Shown here: piece after piece, positions 1-11,166 of the stretch
Position numbering within the stretch: the first letter of the stretch is position 1
How the letters are laid out: the number at the start of each line of letters is the position of its first letter
From: Orthonyx spaldingii
Taxonomy: Eukaryota > Chordata > Aves > Passeriformes > Orthonychidae
NCBI GenBank assembly: GCA_013397795.1
Contig: VZTJ01005225.1
Coordinates: forward strand, 186,001 to 250,000
Direction of reading: 5' to 3'
Length of the DNA stretch: 64,000 bases
Made by a program: the position numbers and the translations under genes
The notes under the pieces: model-generated
Databases searched by the model: none
Seen by the model: only the letters and a program-made list of their open reading frames with translations
Told to the model about the DNA's origin: nothing

Positions 1-233
1 ATTTGCTGAATTTGACAATTATTTGTAGTTTCAATTTTAATTAAGGGTCATAATGTTACTTCCTCATCATCAGATGTCAATGCAAGTGATATGTCTTGCT
101 CTTTAGCAGAACAACAGATTCACTCACTGTCTCTCTAATTCTCCACCGAACACAAAAGGTCTGAGTCACAGGAACATGTTTCTGAGAATGTTACAGATTC
201 TGCATCCTGCAATTCTTTCCCTATAATTCTTTC

Positions 234-405
234 ACGCATTCAAGAGCTCCATCTGAAGCTTTCTAAAATTATCATAGTCAGCAGCAAGCAGCAGCTCTGC
301 CTGCAGCCTTTTTTCATTTTCCTCATTTAACCAAGAGTGCAATTCTTTCACCAAATCTTGTAAAAATAGTATTATTTCATTTTCAAGTTTCTGGGTAACA
401 AATCA
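234..405 (-). pseudogene. gag-like coiled-coil fragment
   Basis: Between in-frame stops on the minus strand lie about 57 codons rich in Glu, Lys, Leu and Gln, with heptad-like Leu spacing. Segments such as LVKELHSWLNEENEKRLQAE and a following LQMELLNA run end in a TGA at 234-232. It lies about 300 bases downstream of the primer-binding site, where the N-terminal part of gag is expected. There is no start codon at the head of the open stretch and no recognisable major-homology or zinc-knuckle motif. It is therefore a decayed gag fragment by position and composition only. Confidence 0.45.
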
Positions 406-696
406 CTCTTTATCCCAATATTCTTATGCCAACTCCCCTCCAGAGGAGGAGTGGAATTAGTCCACCCTCTGCCCCAGGTAGAGGGGAGACTAACAAATTT
501 TCAAGGAAGGGTAACAAAATACTTCCTTTACACTGGCCACCCAGGATAGCCATTTTCCCAGAAATACCCACAGATTGAACTACACAACACACAAATTCCC
601 TCAGAGGAAATTTGTTGCAAAATTTTCAAAAGTTAACACAACCTCTTCAGAACAAGGTTATGACAAAGTTTTCAAACATTCATACAGAAGAACAGC

Positions 697-714
697 ATCC
701 CAATTCTGACACCA
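697..714 (-). other. retroviral primer-binding site, Leu-tRNA type
   Basis: The minus strand reads TGGTGTCAGAATTGGGAT six bases downstream of the LTR end at 721. This is what a site complementary to the 3' end of a Leu tRNA looks like (TGGTGTCAGAAGTGGGAT, from memory), with one difference. Leu-tRNA priming is the classical feature of the ERVL group. It fixes both the orientation and the inner boundary of the LTR. Confidence 0.7.
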
Positions 715-720
715 AAATAA

Positions 721-1110
721 TGTTATGATCCAATTATAAGAAATGACTCTGCTGGATTAAGGTGCAAACAAGACCACGTGCCAAAAATCAATAGTACGGA
801 TTTTATTTAACAGGAAATTTGAGGTAGAGAGAGAGAAAGAAATAGGAAGAAAGAAGGTGGGGGAAAGAGAAAGAGAGTCAGAGAGAGAAGAGATTAAGAA
901 AAAGATATTACTACCACATGGATTCCTGCAGCATCCTGCTAGTCCTTCTTCATTTGGTCTGTGGTGTTGGGGTCCCGCATGGTTCTTCTGGAGGTACCAC
1001 TTTTGTATAGTCCAGGTAGTGGATAATCATGGGGTAGGGATGCTTTGAATGTCATCATTTGAAATGGCATGTGCATAACTACTTGCTCCCCTCCCCCCAG
1101 TTTGTCATGA
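721..1110 (-). mobile_element. 5' LTR of the ERVL-like provirus (outer end uncertain)
   Basis: On the minus strand the element ends ...ATCATAACA at 721, directly before the primer site. An AATAAA poly(A) signal lies at 807-802 with a pyrimidine-rich tract upstream (about 825-890). The last ~90 bases share many blocks with the 3' end of the LTR at 18411-19336, including TTTGCACCTTAAT, a CAG-CAGAG block and a terminal ATAACA, so both belong to one LTR group. The outer (5') boundary is not clear. A CA on the plus strand near 1110 is one possibility, but the LTR could extend to about 1520. Confidence 0.65.
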
Positions 1111-3072
1111 TGGGAACTTTTGTCCAGATGCTAACCAAACCTTTACCTCAGTTAGGCCTGGAATTAGCTGTTTCCTGCTATGCCATCTGCACTTGCCTCA
1201 AGTTCTGTTGTGGTGGCTTATCTTATGGGCACAGTGTTTTGAGAATGTAACTGCATTCTTTAAGCCTTCACAGTCTTAAATTACTTCAACTGAAAAGACA
1301 GTAGGTTTACTGTGATGGTATCTTAAAGCCCATCATATTAATTTCAGGCATATATATGAAGCAGCAACATTATTATCAAGTGTCCATCTGTTATAGTTGT
1401 GTCTGTGTGCCAGTGCACTTATTTTAAAAAATATTTTGTGTCAGTTTATAGGTTTCCCTGGCCTGAGAAACAACTTTATAAGAATTTCCACCAGTCCCCC
1501 CTTTCTTCTCTCTGAAATTAATTTCTTCACATTCAGCTGCAGTCACACTTCTGAGTGCAATGCAATATAGCATTAGGTGACAGTTTCAGTACTGAGAGCC
1601 AATTCCTGTGGGTAGAAGGCTGCTGGTGTTTCTCTCCTTGTTCCTGTTATCTCCTTCACTGTTGGTGACCTTTGCTATTTTGACAAGTGCACAAGCACAG
1701 CCTTGTAGCCCAGGGAGTATTGAGGTACAGTTGTAATGGGCTTAGAGGATTTGTGTTAAACTAAAAACACAGACTTCAAACACACTGGTCTTGACCAGCT
1801 TGGAGCTGTGTTTTATCTTGTAATAGTGATGATCAAATGACAGGTGATTATTGCAGCCTTGGTTTTAGCTTTTTCTTACTTCTGTTTAGCTTTGTGGTGT
1901 AATGCCATGTTATATATCTTTTGTAATGAAGACACAGTAATAGCAAGTATTTCCTCTTTGTAAACTACATGTGACCCTAAATAACAATACAGTATTACCA
2001 AGTACAGGCATGGGATGATTGCAGGAACTTCAAATGTATGGGCACCAGCTAATATTGAAAGCCCCAACACCTCACCAATGGACATTGCTAGTCATCAAAG
2101 AGATGCATCGTTAAGAACTGTTTAAAACCAGTTTAAAGATCACAAAGAAATTTTAAACAAATCCACAACCCACACAAGTCTCCAAATAGGTAAATATACC
2201 ATACACTGTAGTTTCAGATACAACAAGGATTTGCAAAGCAAAAAAGAGTAGGCCATAGAACATATTAGCAAGCATATGAAAGTGACTCCCAGCCATGCTA
2301 AAACGAGGAATGAGGTACTATGGACATGATACTCTGCTGAATGAACTTGGGATTTTCACAGTTCACTGTACTCCCTTCCCAGATCATCAGCTTCAAGACC
2401 CAAAAAGACAGTTTACCAGTGAGCATAACACCAGAGAAAACTACACAGGGGTTTAATATCTTTTTATGTATTTTGAAATATCGTCTAGATTTTTGTTAAT
2501 ATGAAGGGACTTAACTCATTCCAATAAATGTTTGCATTTCCCAGGCTAAATTTTCTTGATGTTTGAAGCTTTCTATTTACATTCTGTCAATGCTGCTCTT
2601 TGCTGTGTTAAAAGACCTGATTTTTCTGTGTATTTTCAACTCCTGTTTGAGTTTCTATTAAAATAGTCTCATTTGCTTTCTCATTCAGACAAATTTCTCA
2701 AGTTTTCCTTAAGTAGCTGTCATTCTACCTTGAAAAAAAATCAGCTTTTTAGAGAACTTCTTCCATATCTTCTACAAACTTTTTTCTTCAGTGATTTAAT
2801 ACTTGTTAAGACTTGCCTGGAATTCCTGAAATCTCTAAAATTATTTACTACAGAAAAAAATGCATTTTGTAACTTAATGTTTAGATTTTGTTACACTTTG
2901 ATTTAGTTTCCCATAACAATGGCTGCGTAAATTATTTCTTTTTTATGACAGATGTTCAAACATGTGAGCAGTAAAGCAATTTAGGTATTCTATGTCTTTC
3001 TGTCAATCCATATTTATAAAATATCTTACTGTATATCACAATACTATGTACCTATATGCAATACATACCATG

Positions 3073-3104
<32 letters not shown>

Positions 3105-3833
3105 GATAACAAAACAGGTTTTAGAATGTGCCCTGTCATTACATGGCAGGCATTTATCTTGCAAAATCTATACTCAGGAAAAAAATTATGAGGAAAAAAA
3201 GTAAAACAGGGAAACACACATTTTTATATAAAGTTGGTATTTTTGATGGCCTGAAATCTCACATATTTTCCAGCTAGTTATAGGTATTCTTCTCCCAGTG
3301 TTACATACCCCTCTTAGACAGTCCAGTCCCCTACAGGTTCTGCATGCTCTGTTTTCTGCATCTGCAAAAGAAGAGTTGTAGACTCCTGCTTTGGTGATGA
3401 TTAAGCATAGAAATTTTTTTCCTGATGCATCATTTTCCACTGTTTTACCACCTTGAACTCTGTTAAATAATATCTTCAAACTCTCAAAATTTCTCACTAG
3501 TTTTTATTCTGCTTTGTAGTACAGGTCTGATTTGTCTGTAATATTTACATCTTTTCACCTGTTCTTACCTTTTTTCTTCTACAGAGACCTCTAAGAGTGA
3601 ACCCTGTAACTAAATTGCCCTTTACCTCTTCTTTTCTTCATTAATTATTTTACTTGTGTAATTATACAAATCATGTCCTCTACTGAAAAAGAAAGGAAAA
3701 CTTACATGAGGGAGTAAGTAACACTGAAGTGATCCATATTCTTAAATATACTGTTTAATGATGCCTCTTCCCACTTTTATCTGGTCTGTTTCTATTCCTT
3801 TTATAAATTGCACACTAAATTGGGTTTGCAAGC
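1111..3833. other. no gene seen; AT-rich unique sequence with a poly-T run
   Basis: No supportable coding region or complete repeat is seen. Part of 1111-1520 may still belong to the ERVL LTR. A 27-base T homopolymer lies at 3078-3104. A small Cys-containing ORF on the minus strand (3186-3497) includes an exon-like piece at about 3.3 kb with acceptor- and donor-like signals, but it is too short to call. Confidence 0.6.
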
Positions 3834-4257
3834 TGTAGTGATTTAGGAATGGGGCTCCAGAATTTGGTGCTCCCACTGAGACTTTTCAAACAATGCACCG
3901 CTCACTTGTTTGTTTCTCGTCTTTCCCCTTCCCCCTGAGAGGGCTGGAGAGGAGAATGGGAGGCACAAAAGCTTGAGATAAGAATAATTTACTGTAAACA
4001 ACATTGGGATAAGAAACAGTAACAGCAACAATACAAGAAAGTAACAATTCACATGAAATTCTCCAACAATAGACAATACCCCACTGTCTCCTCCACCACA
4101 TGTACTTGCCCTGAAAAGAACTCTTCTCCCTGGAAGATAGTCACTTCCCCCTGTCCCTGGCAATGATGTGAGGTGGTATAGAATAATCTCCAGGTCCTAG
4201 CCATGTCTCCTCCCAGGCACAGCAAAAATTAAGCCTGTCTTGACCAGAACCAGGACA
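3834..4257 (-). mobile_element. solo LTR of an avian ERV (TGTCCTGGTT family)
   Basis: On the minus strand the element starts TGTCCTGGTTCTGGTCAAGA at 4257 and ends with a block whose plus-strand form is TGTAGTGATTT at 3834. That gives 424 bp with TG...CA ends. The start, the CATTGCCAGGGACAGG block, the Cys/Leu-codon-like pyrimidine stretch and the run of AACAGTAACAGCAACAATAC on the plus strand match an LTR type I recall as widespread in birds. No primer site or internal region adjoins it, so it is a solo LTR. The flanking bases GCAAGC and CAGGTT do not form a target duplication, so either the edges are slightly off or the duplication has decayed. The 106- and 71-codon minus-strand ORFs inside are non-coding shadows. 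Confidence 0.75.
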
Positions 4258-5984
4258 CAGGTTTATCATATTCACGCAGTTTTGAAAGAGACGTAGTTGC
4301 TTGTACTACATTGACTAACAGGTGTCTTATTTTCTAGTGTGAACAAGATGTGTTGTAACATTAAAGGTATGGTTGTAACTTGACAAAAAAATTCATACTT
4401 TAACTTCATTAAGGGTTCCCTTTAGAGTATCAGTGTTTAGCTTCTGACAATTTACCATTATTCAATACACTCTTAGCATGCTATATTGTGCTAGGAGGTA
4501 TCCTATTTCTAAGAATTTCTTTCACTGCCATCCAGGAAAAAACAAGTAAAGTGCAAGAATTCTAACTAGGGAGAAAAGTGAATCTACTTATGTCTTGAAA
4601 AATTAAGAGTCTGGCAGACTGTTAAACCAGATGCACAGTGCATTAAAAGTAAAGCAAGCTTTTATTATCAGTATTTTTCAAAACCAGCTGCAGTTAGGAA
4701 AACTGTTATTTTCAACTAAAACATGTGAAGGATACTGACAGCTGCCTTTGCATGTATTTTCAAGCAGAAGAAGCATTTTCTAAATATCAGCAGTGTTTGA
4801 AATATTGTGAAAGTTTTGCCAACAAAACAGTCTGTACTGAAAAATGTAAGAGTGCATATTTATTGGCATCAATGCTGTTAATATGTTTAGACTATGGAGT
4901 TCTACTAATGTTGAACATTTGCAATACTCTGTATTTTTTAAGAAGTTTCCTTTAGCTAAGTGAATTGAGTTGGTGGTAGAGTGAAACATAAGACCATTGT
5001 CCAGAAGAGTTTTCATCTTTTCTGTTGATAATTGCACATTAAATGAAACACAAGATATTTTTCTGAAGTTTGAATTTTGGCTTTTTAGATTAGTAAAAAG
5101 TGGCAGCTAAGTTGTGATATCATGGACTGCATAATATATTGAGAGTGGAAGAATTACTTCAAATGGATATTTCATTTTGTAATAAAAATGGAAACTAATT
5201 AAATAGATACAAGTACTAATTAGGTCTTAAGAAATAGAGCCAAAGTAAAATTTTGAAATATCAGCTGAGTCTGTCAGAATCTTGGGAAGCCCACATGTAT
5301 CGTATTATTGAAAATGGAGTATTAGTAATAGATTTTCCAAGAAAATTTTTAGAATAGGTAAAGGACAACTATGCCAGCTGTCATAATAAGCATCACTTTC
5401 TCATAGACAGATTGACATGATCTATACTGATTTCTGCTTCCTCATCAGGTTTGTTTAGGTAGAAGATATTCAGCAAATTTCTGCTTCAATTGCAATGGAA
5501 TTCCCAAATAGCTTAAGCTCATTAAGTTCTCCACAGTTTCCAGAGAAATCTTTAGATTTATACCCTCTCTTACCTAATTAAATAATAGTTCTTTTTTTCT
5601 ACAGAGTTGTAATGAGGTTACTTCACAACCATATTACAAAAATATTCTGTGCTTTATAACTCATTTTCATCAAATATCATGAATGGCATTAAGAACACCA
5701 AGGTCTTTTGAATTGAATGGAAAACTCAGATTTTTAGCATAGTTCAGAATGAATTTTTAAAAGATGTATTGGTACATTACAGAGCACTTATTGTATTGTT
5801 AGTATATAAATAGTCATCTAAACATCAGAAATGATCATTTCTTGCTGCTTGTATTTATTTCTTCCAGTACATATTTCATCTCTATTTTAGTTGAATCTTA
5901 GTATAGTTTTGCTCTGCTAAAATAATTCCGTCTTCAAGGCAAACCTCAATATAAATATTTTTGATTTTGTTTTTGTAGGGTTTT
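4258..5984. other. no gene seen; one weak exon-like segment
   Basis: AT-rich unique sequence. The only coding-like item is a plus-strand 81-base open segment at 4765-4845. It is preceded by a branch-point-like TACTGAC and a TTTTCAAG acceptor, followed by a GTAAGA donor, and encodes a CX3C...C pattern (QCLKYC, VCTEKC). It is listed under findings and is not called as a gene. Confidence 0.5.
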
Positions 5985-6200
5985 TTTTGTTTGATTTTCT
6001 TTTTCTTTTCTTTTTCTTTTCTTTTTCTTTTTTTCTCTTTCTCTTTCTCTTTCTCTTTCTCTTTCTCTTTCTCTTTCTCTTTCTCTTTCTCTTTCTCTTT
6101 CTCTTTCTCTTTCTCTTTCTCTTTCTCTTTCTCTTTCTCTTTCTCTTTCTCTTTCTCTTCTTTCTCTTTGTCCTTCTCTGTCTCTTCCTTTTTTTTTTTC
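5985..6200. repeat. pyrimidine tract with (TTTCTC)21 array
   Basis: Twenty-one uninterrupted TTTCTC units occupy 6032-6157. T-rich, C-punctuated sequence flanks them at about 5995-6031 and 6158-6200. The whole 200-base block is nearly pure pyrimidine on the plus strand. The long Phe/Leu, Phe/Ser or Lys/Glu ORFs read through it are translation of the microsatellite. Confidence 0.95.
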
Positions 6201-8499
6201 TTCCCTTCCCCCAGAAGAAACGGGGATCTAAACATAGTTTTGACTGTCTTTTCACAATGTTACAAACAGAATTTGCTGATGTGATACGTATAAGTAGTTT
6301 TCTAAACTTTCAATAATAAAATGTATCAAATCATTGGTGCATTCTTTTAGTCTCCTTCAACATGAATTTTCATGCCTTTCCGTCCAGGACTTTGTTCTGT
6401 TTTGGACTTCTCTTCCAAACTGTCTCATTTTCCCAAACATAATTGTACTACTTTTGCAAAAACCACTATATTGTATGATTTTAAATCACTGGTAATGCAG
6501 TTCTTTCTGGTCCATGAGTCTGTCAATTCAAATTATTTTTATTTTTAAAATGTTGCAGTGAATGCTATCTCCTACATGCAACTAACAGTTTGTTCATTTC
6601 ATTAAAACTGTTTCATTCAATAAAGTTTTCTCAGTCTTTGCAATCTGCTTATAATTACTCCACCAATGGAAAATGTGATTTATTTCAGTATGTTGATTCC
6701 AGATGGCTGCCAGTGAAGCATCTGTAGCTATGAATCTTGTAAAATCCTTTATATTGCTGCAGTCAATATCCTCCTGTATGCATCTTCTTTTCAACTACGA
6801 AACTTAAGAAACATTTATAACATCTTGAACCTTATAATCTACACATTTGATAGAGAATCAGAAATATTAGATATATAGACATAATTACTGGTGTTGTGCA
6901 GTTTTGGTAATATAAGAGATAACTTAAACCAGGAAATTTTGATACCAAATCTTTATCAAAGCACTTAGAGTTTCTCTACATGTGTTTGTTTTCCTTGTTG
7001 TGATAATAAAAAAAAAAATAAATAAAAATATATATATATATATATATACTGCTATGAAATTACAGCTTAAAAGCTGTTGAAGAAACATAGGGGATTGTGA
7101 GAAGCATCTCCAAAAGGACAAACATGAAATTACAGTAGAAATTGAAAATGCAAGCACAGGGCAGTGTCAGGCTCCATGGATATAAGTTGCTCAAAAATGG
7201 TCAGTGTTGGGTCATTAAAGAAATGCAACCTTAGGAGCTGTTTTGTTTTTCAGTTTTTGGGGATTTTTTGAGGGTGAAGAAGTCAGGGAGGGAGGGATTG
7301 CTGGCTTTTTAAATAATGAACACAGGAAGAAAATGTAAACCAAATCACATGTAGAAAATTAAGATGCAACATGGCATTATCAATAATGAAGTCAAAGCAA
7401 TTATGCTATCTGTATTAGCCACTGTGAAAAGATGACCAAGTGACAGTGACTTCAAGAGTGAGAAGGAAGATACCACTGACATAAACACCATATTCCTCCT
7501 GTAAAGAGAAGGTAAAGGCTACCTTAATCATAGAAAACACTAAACTCCCCGAGAAGAACATGGGATTTTGATTTGTGCAGTTTCTTCTAGTACTCCCTCT
7601 CTGGAGTACTACAAAGTTAAAATCATTGGAGAAAGGTTTCAATATCACAAAGTATGTGCATTTCAGTTTTCATTGAGCCAGTATTGGGAATTATCTGAAT
7701 AACTGGGCCATCAGAACTGCAAATGCTAATGCAATTGCAACAAAATTACTAATAACTGTATGATTAGACTGCTTAAACTTAGACTAACTGTAAATTTTTG
7801 ACTTTGTTTAAAATTGCCCAGGTGTTTGATCTGGTAACAGTGGCCTGGAGGACAGGTTGTTAACATGAATGCAATGTCATTTTCTTAATAATATTTCTAT
7901 CAGGCAGCTCATATATCTGCAAGGAAAATGGTCAGGTGTGACCTTCTGGAAGTAGATAGCATAATTTTGCAACAATAATGACAGTTTCCAGGCTCAAGCT
8001 CCTCTCAAAATTTTTCCTACCAGGAAATTATTCCTTTATAAATAACAATCAAATTTTACTGAAAACTGACAAATACCAGGACCTGTGGAGAAATAACATG
8101 TGTTTACATATGAAGAGATTATGGTATTCCACATATTTTTCTCATTCATAATTTTTGTCCATTCTCTGATATTGTAATCAATAAAATTAAAAGATTATAG
8201 TTGTCTGTGATACACAGAATTTGTCTTCTCTGAAAAGTCTACAGTATTAGAGATTTCATTAAAATTACAATTTATTTTCTAGCATTCATAATACACTAAA
8301 GAACATAGGGTTTTAGATGGTTATTTTTGGTTTTATGGATTTTTTTAAAAAACACGGATTTGTAGGTAGTGGTCAAATAAATCCCCAACAAATTACAAAA
8401 AAGCTAAACGGTAATTCTGTAGAGGCATGCTGGAAGGATAGAGTTCCCTCTCTTGTTTTGAAATAAGTGGTGCTACCTAGGACTCCCAGGTGCTAGGTA
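6201..8499. other. no gene seen; A-rich and (AT)n tract
   Basis: Unique AT-rich DNA. An A-rich run followed by (AT)n lies at 7003-7048. The ORFs in this interval are short, have no domains and show no splice support. Confidence 0.6.
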
Positions 8500-8610
8500 T
8501 TATTACACTGCTGGATACAGTGCTCCAGGTGTGGCTTCACCAGAGCAGACCTGCTGGCCATGCTTCTGCTGATGCAGGTCATCACATGGTGTTCAGTGCT
8601 CAAGAACCAC
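8500..8610 (-). mobile_element. old CR1 LINE fragment
   Basis: Blocks such as CAGTGCTCCAGGTGTGGCTT, CACCAGAGCAGA, CTGCTGGCCATGCTTCTGCT and GATGCAG match, in reverse orientation, the CR1 reverse-transcriptase/3' region I recall from chicken repeats. The edges are diffuse and the piece may run to about 8690. A short (TA)9 tract follows separately at 8809-8826. Confidence 0.6.
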
Positions 8611-9374
8611 CAAGATGGAACTCAGTCCTTGTTGATAGTGTTTCAGCTCCATAGGAAATATGACTGATGAAGTGAGGAACACAATCTTCTGAAAAGTCTC
8701 AATAGAATTAGACCAGCTGTTTTCTATAAATATTCAATAGCCTCCAATAAAAATAACTTCAGAATTTCATCTGGAGAGACAGTATGTGGAATTAAAGAGT
8801 AGGGTATGTATATATATATATATATAGCGGGTAGTACTGTTGTAAGGGAGCACTAACAGCTACCTCAGGAAGACACAGTGGCTAGGGTTCCTCTTAATTC
8901 TCTTTTGACCTCTGCAGATAGTGAATTATCTGAGACTTGCATTACAGTTAATTGAAGAAAACAGTCATCTTAAGTGACTTATCTGATTCTGAAACTGGTA
9001 TTTAAAATCACTTGTACTACAGAAGTAATTATCTCCTCTTCTAACTGTAAAAGGATGAGTAGTAGAAAAACAGTATGCTGTGATTTTTCTATCTCCCATT
9101 TGTGCAAGGTGTCAAGAAATTCAGTACTCCTTTTAAAGGTCTGCATATTCTTCTGTATGCATCAAAATGATGTCTGGAAAAGTAATTTCCTTTACATATA
9201 ATGCAATCCTGGTAAGGTTAACGTCATAGCACTCCTGTAATATACTCCCTGTGTACTGCAACCAGAGGTTGCAATTCTTAGTCTTTTGAGACATCATACA
9301 AAAATAAAAGGTTTTCAGTACTTCGAAAAGCATTTAGAAAGCATGAAAAAGCCACATTTTAGCCCAAAATTTGA
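8611..9374. other. no gene seen
   Basis: Unique sequence with the short (TA)n at 8809-8826 and nothing else recognisable. Confidence 0.55.
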
Positions 9375-9583
9375 TTCCTTCCTTCCTTCCTTCCTTCCTT
9401 CCTTCCTTCCTTCCTTCCTTCCTTCCTTCCTTCCTTCCTTCCTTCCTTCCTTCCTNNNNNNNNNNNNNNNNNNNNNNNNNNNNNNNNNNNNNNNNNNNNN
9501 NNNNNNNNNNNNNNNNNNNNNNNNNNNNNNNCTTCCTTCCTTCCTCCCTTCCTCCCTTCCTCCCTTCCTCCCTCCCTCCCCTC
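9375..9583. repeat. (TTCC)n microsatellite containing an assembly gap
   Basis: About 20 TTCC units run from 9375 to 9455. A run of 76 N follows (9456-9531). The right part (9532-9583) begins with TTCC units and then changes to TTCCTCCC-type octamers and CTCC runs. The true array length is unknown because of the gap. ORFs translated through it are artefacts. Confidence 0.95.
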
Positions 9584-10762
9584 GGCTGTCAGCCATATTG
9601 CCTTCTTAGAGGAAGACACTTTAATTCCTATTAAATATTTCCCTGATATTTCCCTGGTATTTTCCTCGTTAGTTTGGGGTGTTTATTTTAATTTATAAAT
9701 ATTTAATTTTAAAAAAATTAGCATATCCATTCATTGAGATAACTGTCAATAACTTGTAAGATTTTTCAATCAGCAGCTGTCTATATTTAGCTTTTTTTCA
9801 CTTCAGCTATTTTAAAAAAACTTCATTGCAGATTAAATATGTTGCCGTTCTTGAATCTTAGTTAACTGACTCTTAGATTCTTTTCTGCATCCTTTTACCT
9901 CAGACTTCATGACAGAGTAGCAGCCTGAAGTTATGAGGGTCATTTCCCTTATTTTTAAAGTGGTTGTATAGTTACATCAGTCTTCAGTCTGCAGGAAATT
10001 CCATCGTATTCCAAAATTTATTAAAAATGTATATGATCATTAAATGTTTACTACATGTAGATACTGTTTTATATCTCTGTGCTCACTAATGGATTGGAAA
10101 GTACTTTATCTTCCTTGTGTGATAAGAGGATTCATCACGCTGTTTCCTCCTGAGTAAAGAATAGAAATATATATTGACCACTTCTATTTTCTTCCATCAT
10201 TAACTGCATTAGCACTGTATTCTAGCAATTAGTCTTTTTTCATATATTTTTGCTGCCATGTTTTTCACACACATATTTCTGTTTTCTCTGGTCCCACAGT
10301 CCATGGATTTCTCTTTTGTAGTACATGCCCGCTTAATCAATTTTCTAAAGTGATAACTGCATTTCTTTGGTAACTCTTGTATGTTTCTTTTTTAATTAGT
10401 TGTAGCATTTACCCTGTACAGAAACAGGCCATTTATGTCATATGGCAGAATGAACAAAATGTCTTGTTTAGATGTATTTGTATAAAACCTGGTAAAAAAT
10501 CTCATCTTCCACAGCTAGTAATATGAATTTTTTTCTGGTGCCAATTTGAGCTCAGGAACAGGGCATATTCAAGGAATATTCAAGGGATCAGTTATTTCAG
10601 TTAGGTGTATGAAAAAACACCTAACCCCCATTTAAAACCAATTGCCTTCATTTAAAAATTGAATTTTCTTTCTTGGAGCTGCAAAGTATTAAGGATATAA
10701 ACTGTAGTTTTCAGTATTCTGTCCTTGCAATAACCTGGATTAATTTAGAATGAAGGGAAAAA
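9584..10762. other. no gene seen
   Basis: AT-rich unique sequence. I recognise no repeat or coding exon here. Confidence 0.6.
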
Positions 10763-11166
10763 CACAGAATCAATCACAGAATCATTTAAGTTGGAAAAGA
10801 CTTCCAAGATAAACTACAGTCTTTCATCACCACCTTGTGTACTATACCAGAGCACTAAGTGCCACATCCAGCTGTTTCTTGAACACCTCCAGGGATGGTG
10901 ACTCTACACCCTCCCTGGACAGTCCATTCCAATGCTTAACAACCTTTTCCATGAAGAAATTCTTCCTCATGTCCAATCTGAACCTCCTCTGGCCTCAACT
11001 TGAGGTCGTTTCCCTGTGTCCTGTTGCTGGTTGCCTGGGAGAAAATGCTGAGCCCCACCTGGCTACCCCCTCCTGTCAGGTGGTTGTAGAGACTGGTAAC
11101 GTTTCCCCCAAACCTCCTTTTCTCCAGGCTAAACATTCCCAGCTCCCTCAGTTGCTCCTCCTATGA
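10763..11166 (-). mobile_element. CR1 LINE, 5'-truncated 3' end
   Basis: The plus strand begins CACAGAATCATTTAAGTTGG preceded by another AGAATCA, the reverse complement of the CR1 3' terminus with its short direct repeats. It then runs through the CR1 3' UTR and the last part of the RT region, with blocks CACCTCCAGGGATGG, CCATTCCAATGCTTAAC, GAAGAAATTCTTCCT and TTTTCTCCAGGCTAAAC. About 400 bp are kept, the usual strong 5' truncation. It is less diverged than the other CR1 pieces in the window. Both ORFs of about 66-109 codons inside are non-coding. Confidence 0.92.

Larger units (their letters stand above)
1..714 (-). mobile_element. ERVL-like provirus, leader and gag remnant (cut by window edge)
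   Basis: Read on the minus strand, this is the internal sequence just downstream of a 5' LTR (721 onward) and a primer-binding site (697-714). It contains an open stretch with coiled-coil character at 234-405 and is otherwise broken by stops. The element continues beyond base 1, so its pol region and 3' LTR cannot be seen. Class assignment to ERVL rests on the Leu-tRNA-type primer site and on the similarity of the LTR end to the solo LTR at 18411-19336, which has a 5-bp target duplication. The short 410-592 minus-strand ORF in this stretch has no recognisable domain. Confidence is good for a retroviral origin and moderate for the class. Confidence 0.7.

Noticed and set aside
3843..4163. 106-codon minus-strand ORF with a hydrophobic Leu-rich run
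   Set aside because: It lies wholly inside the LTR at 3834-4257; the hydrophobic run is translated LTR sequence.
5882..6316. Long Lys/Glu, Lys/Arg, Phe/Leu and Phe/Ser ORFs on both strands
   Set aside because: They are translations of the TTTCTC microsatellite in several frames.
9286..9634. ORFs of 86-107 codons across the (TTCC)n array
   Set aside because: They run through the N gap and simple repeat and have no coding character.
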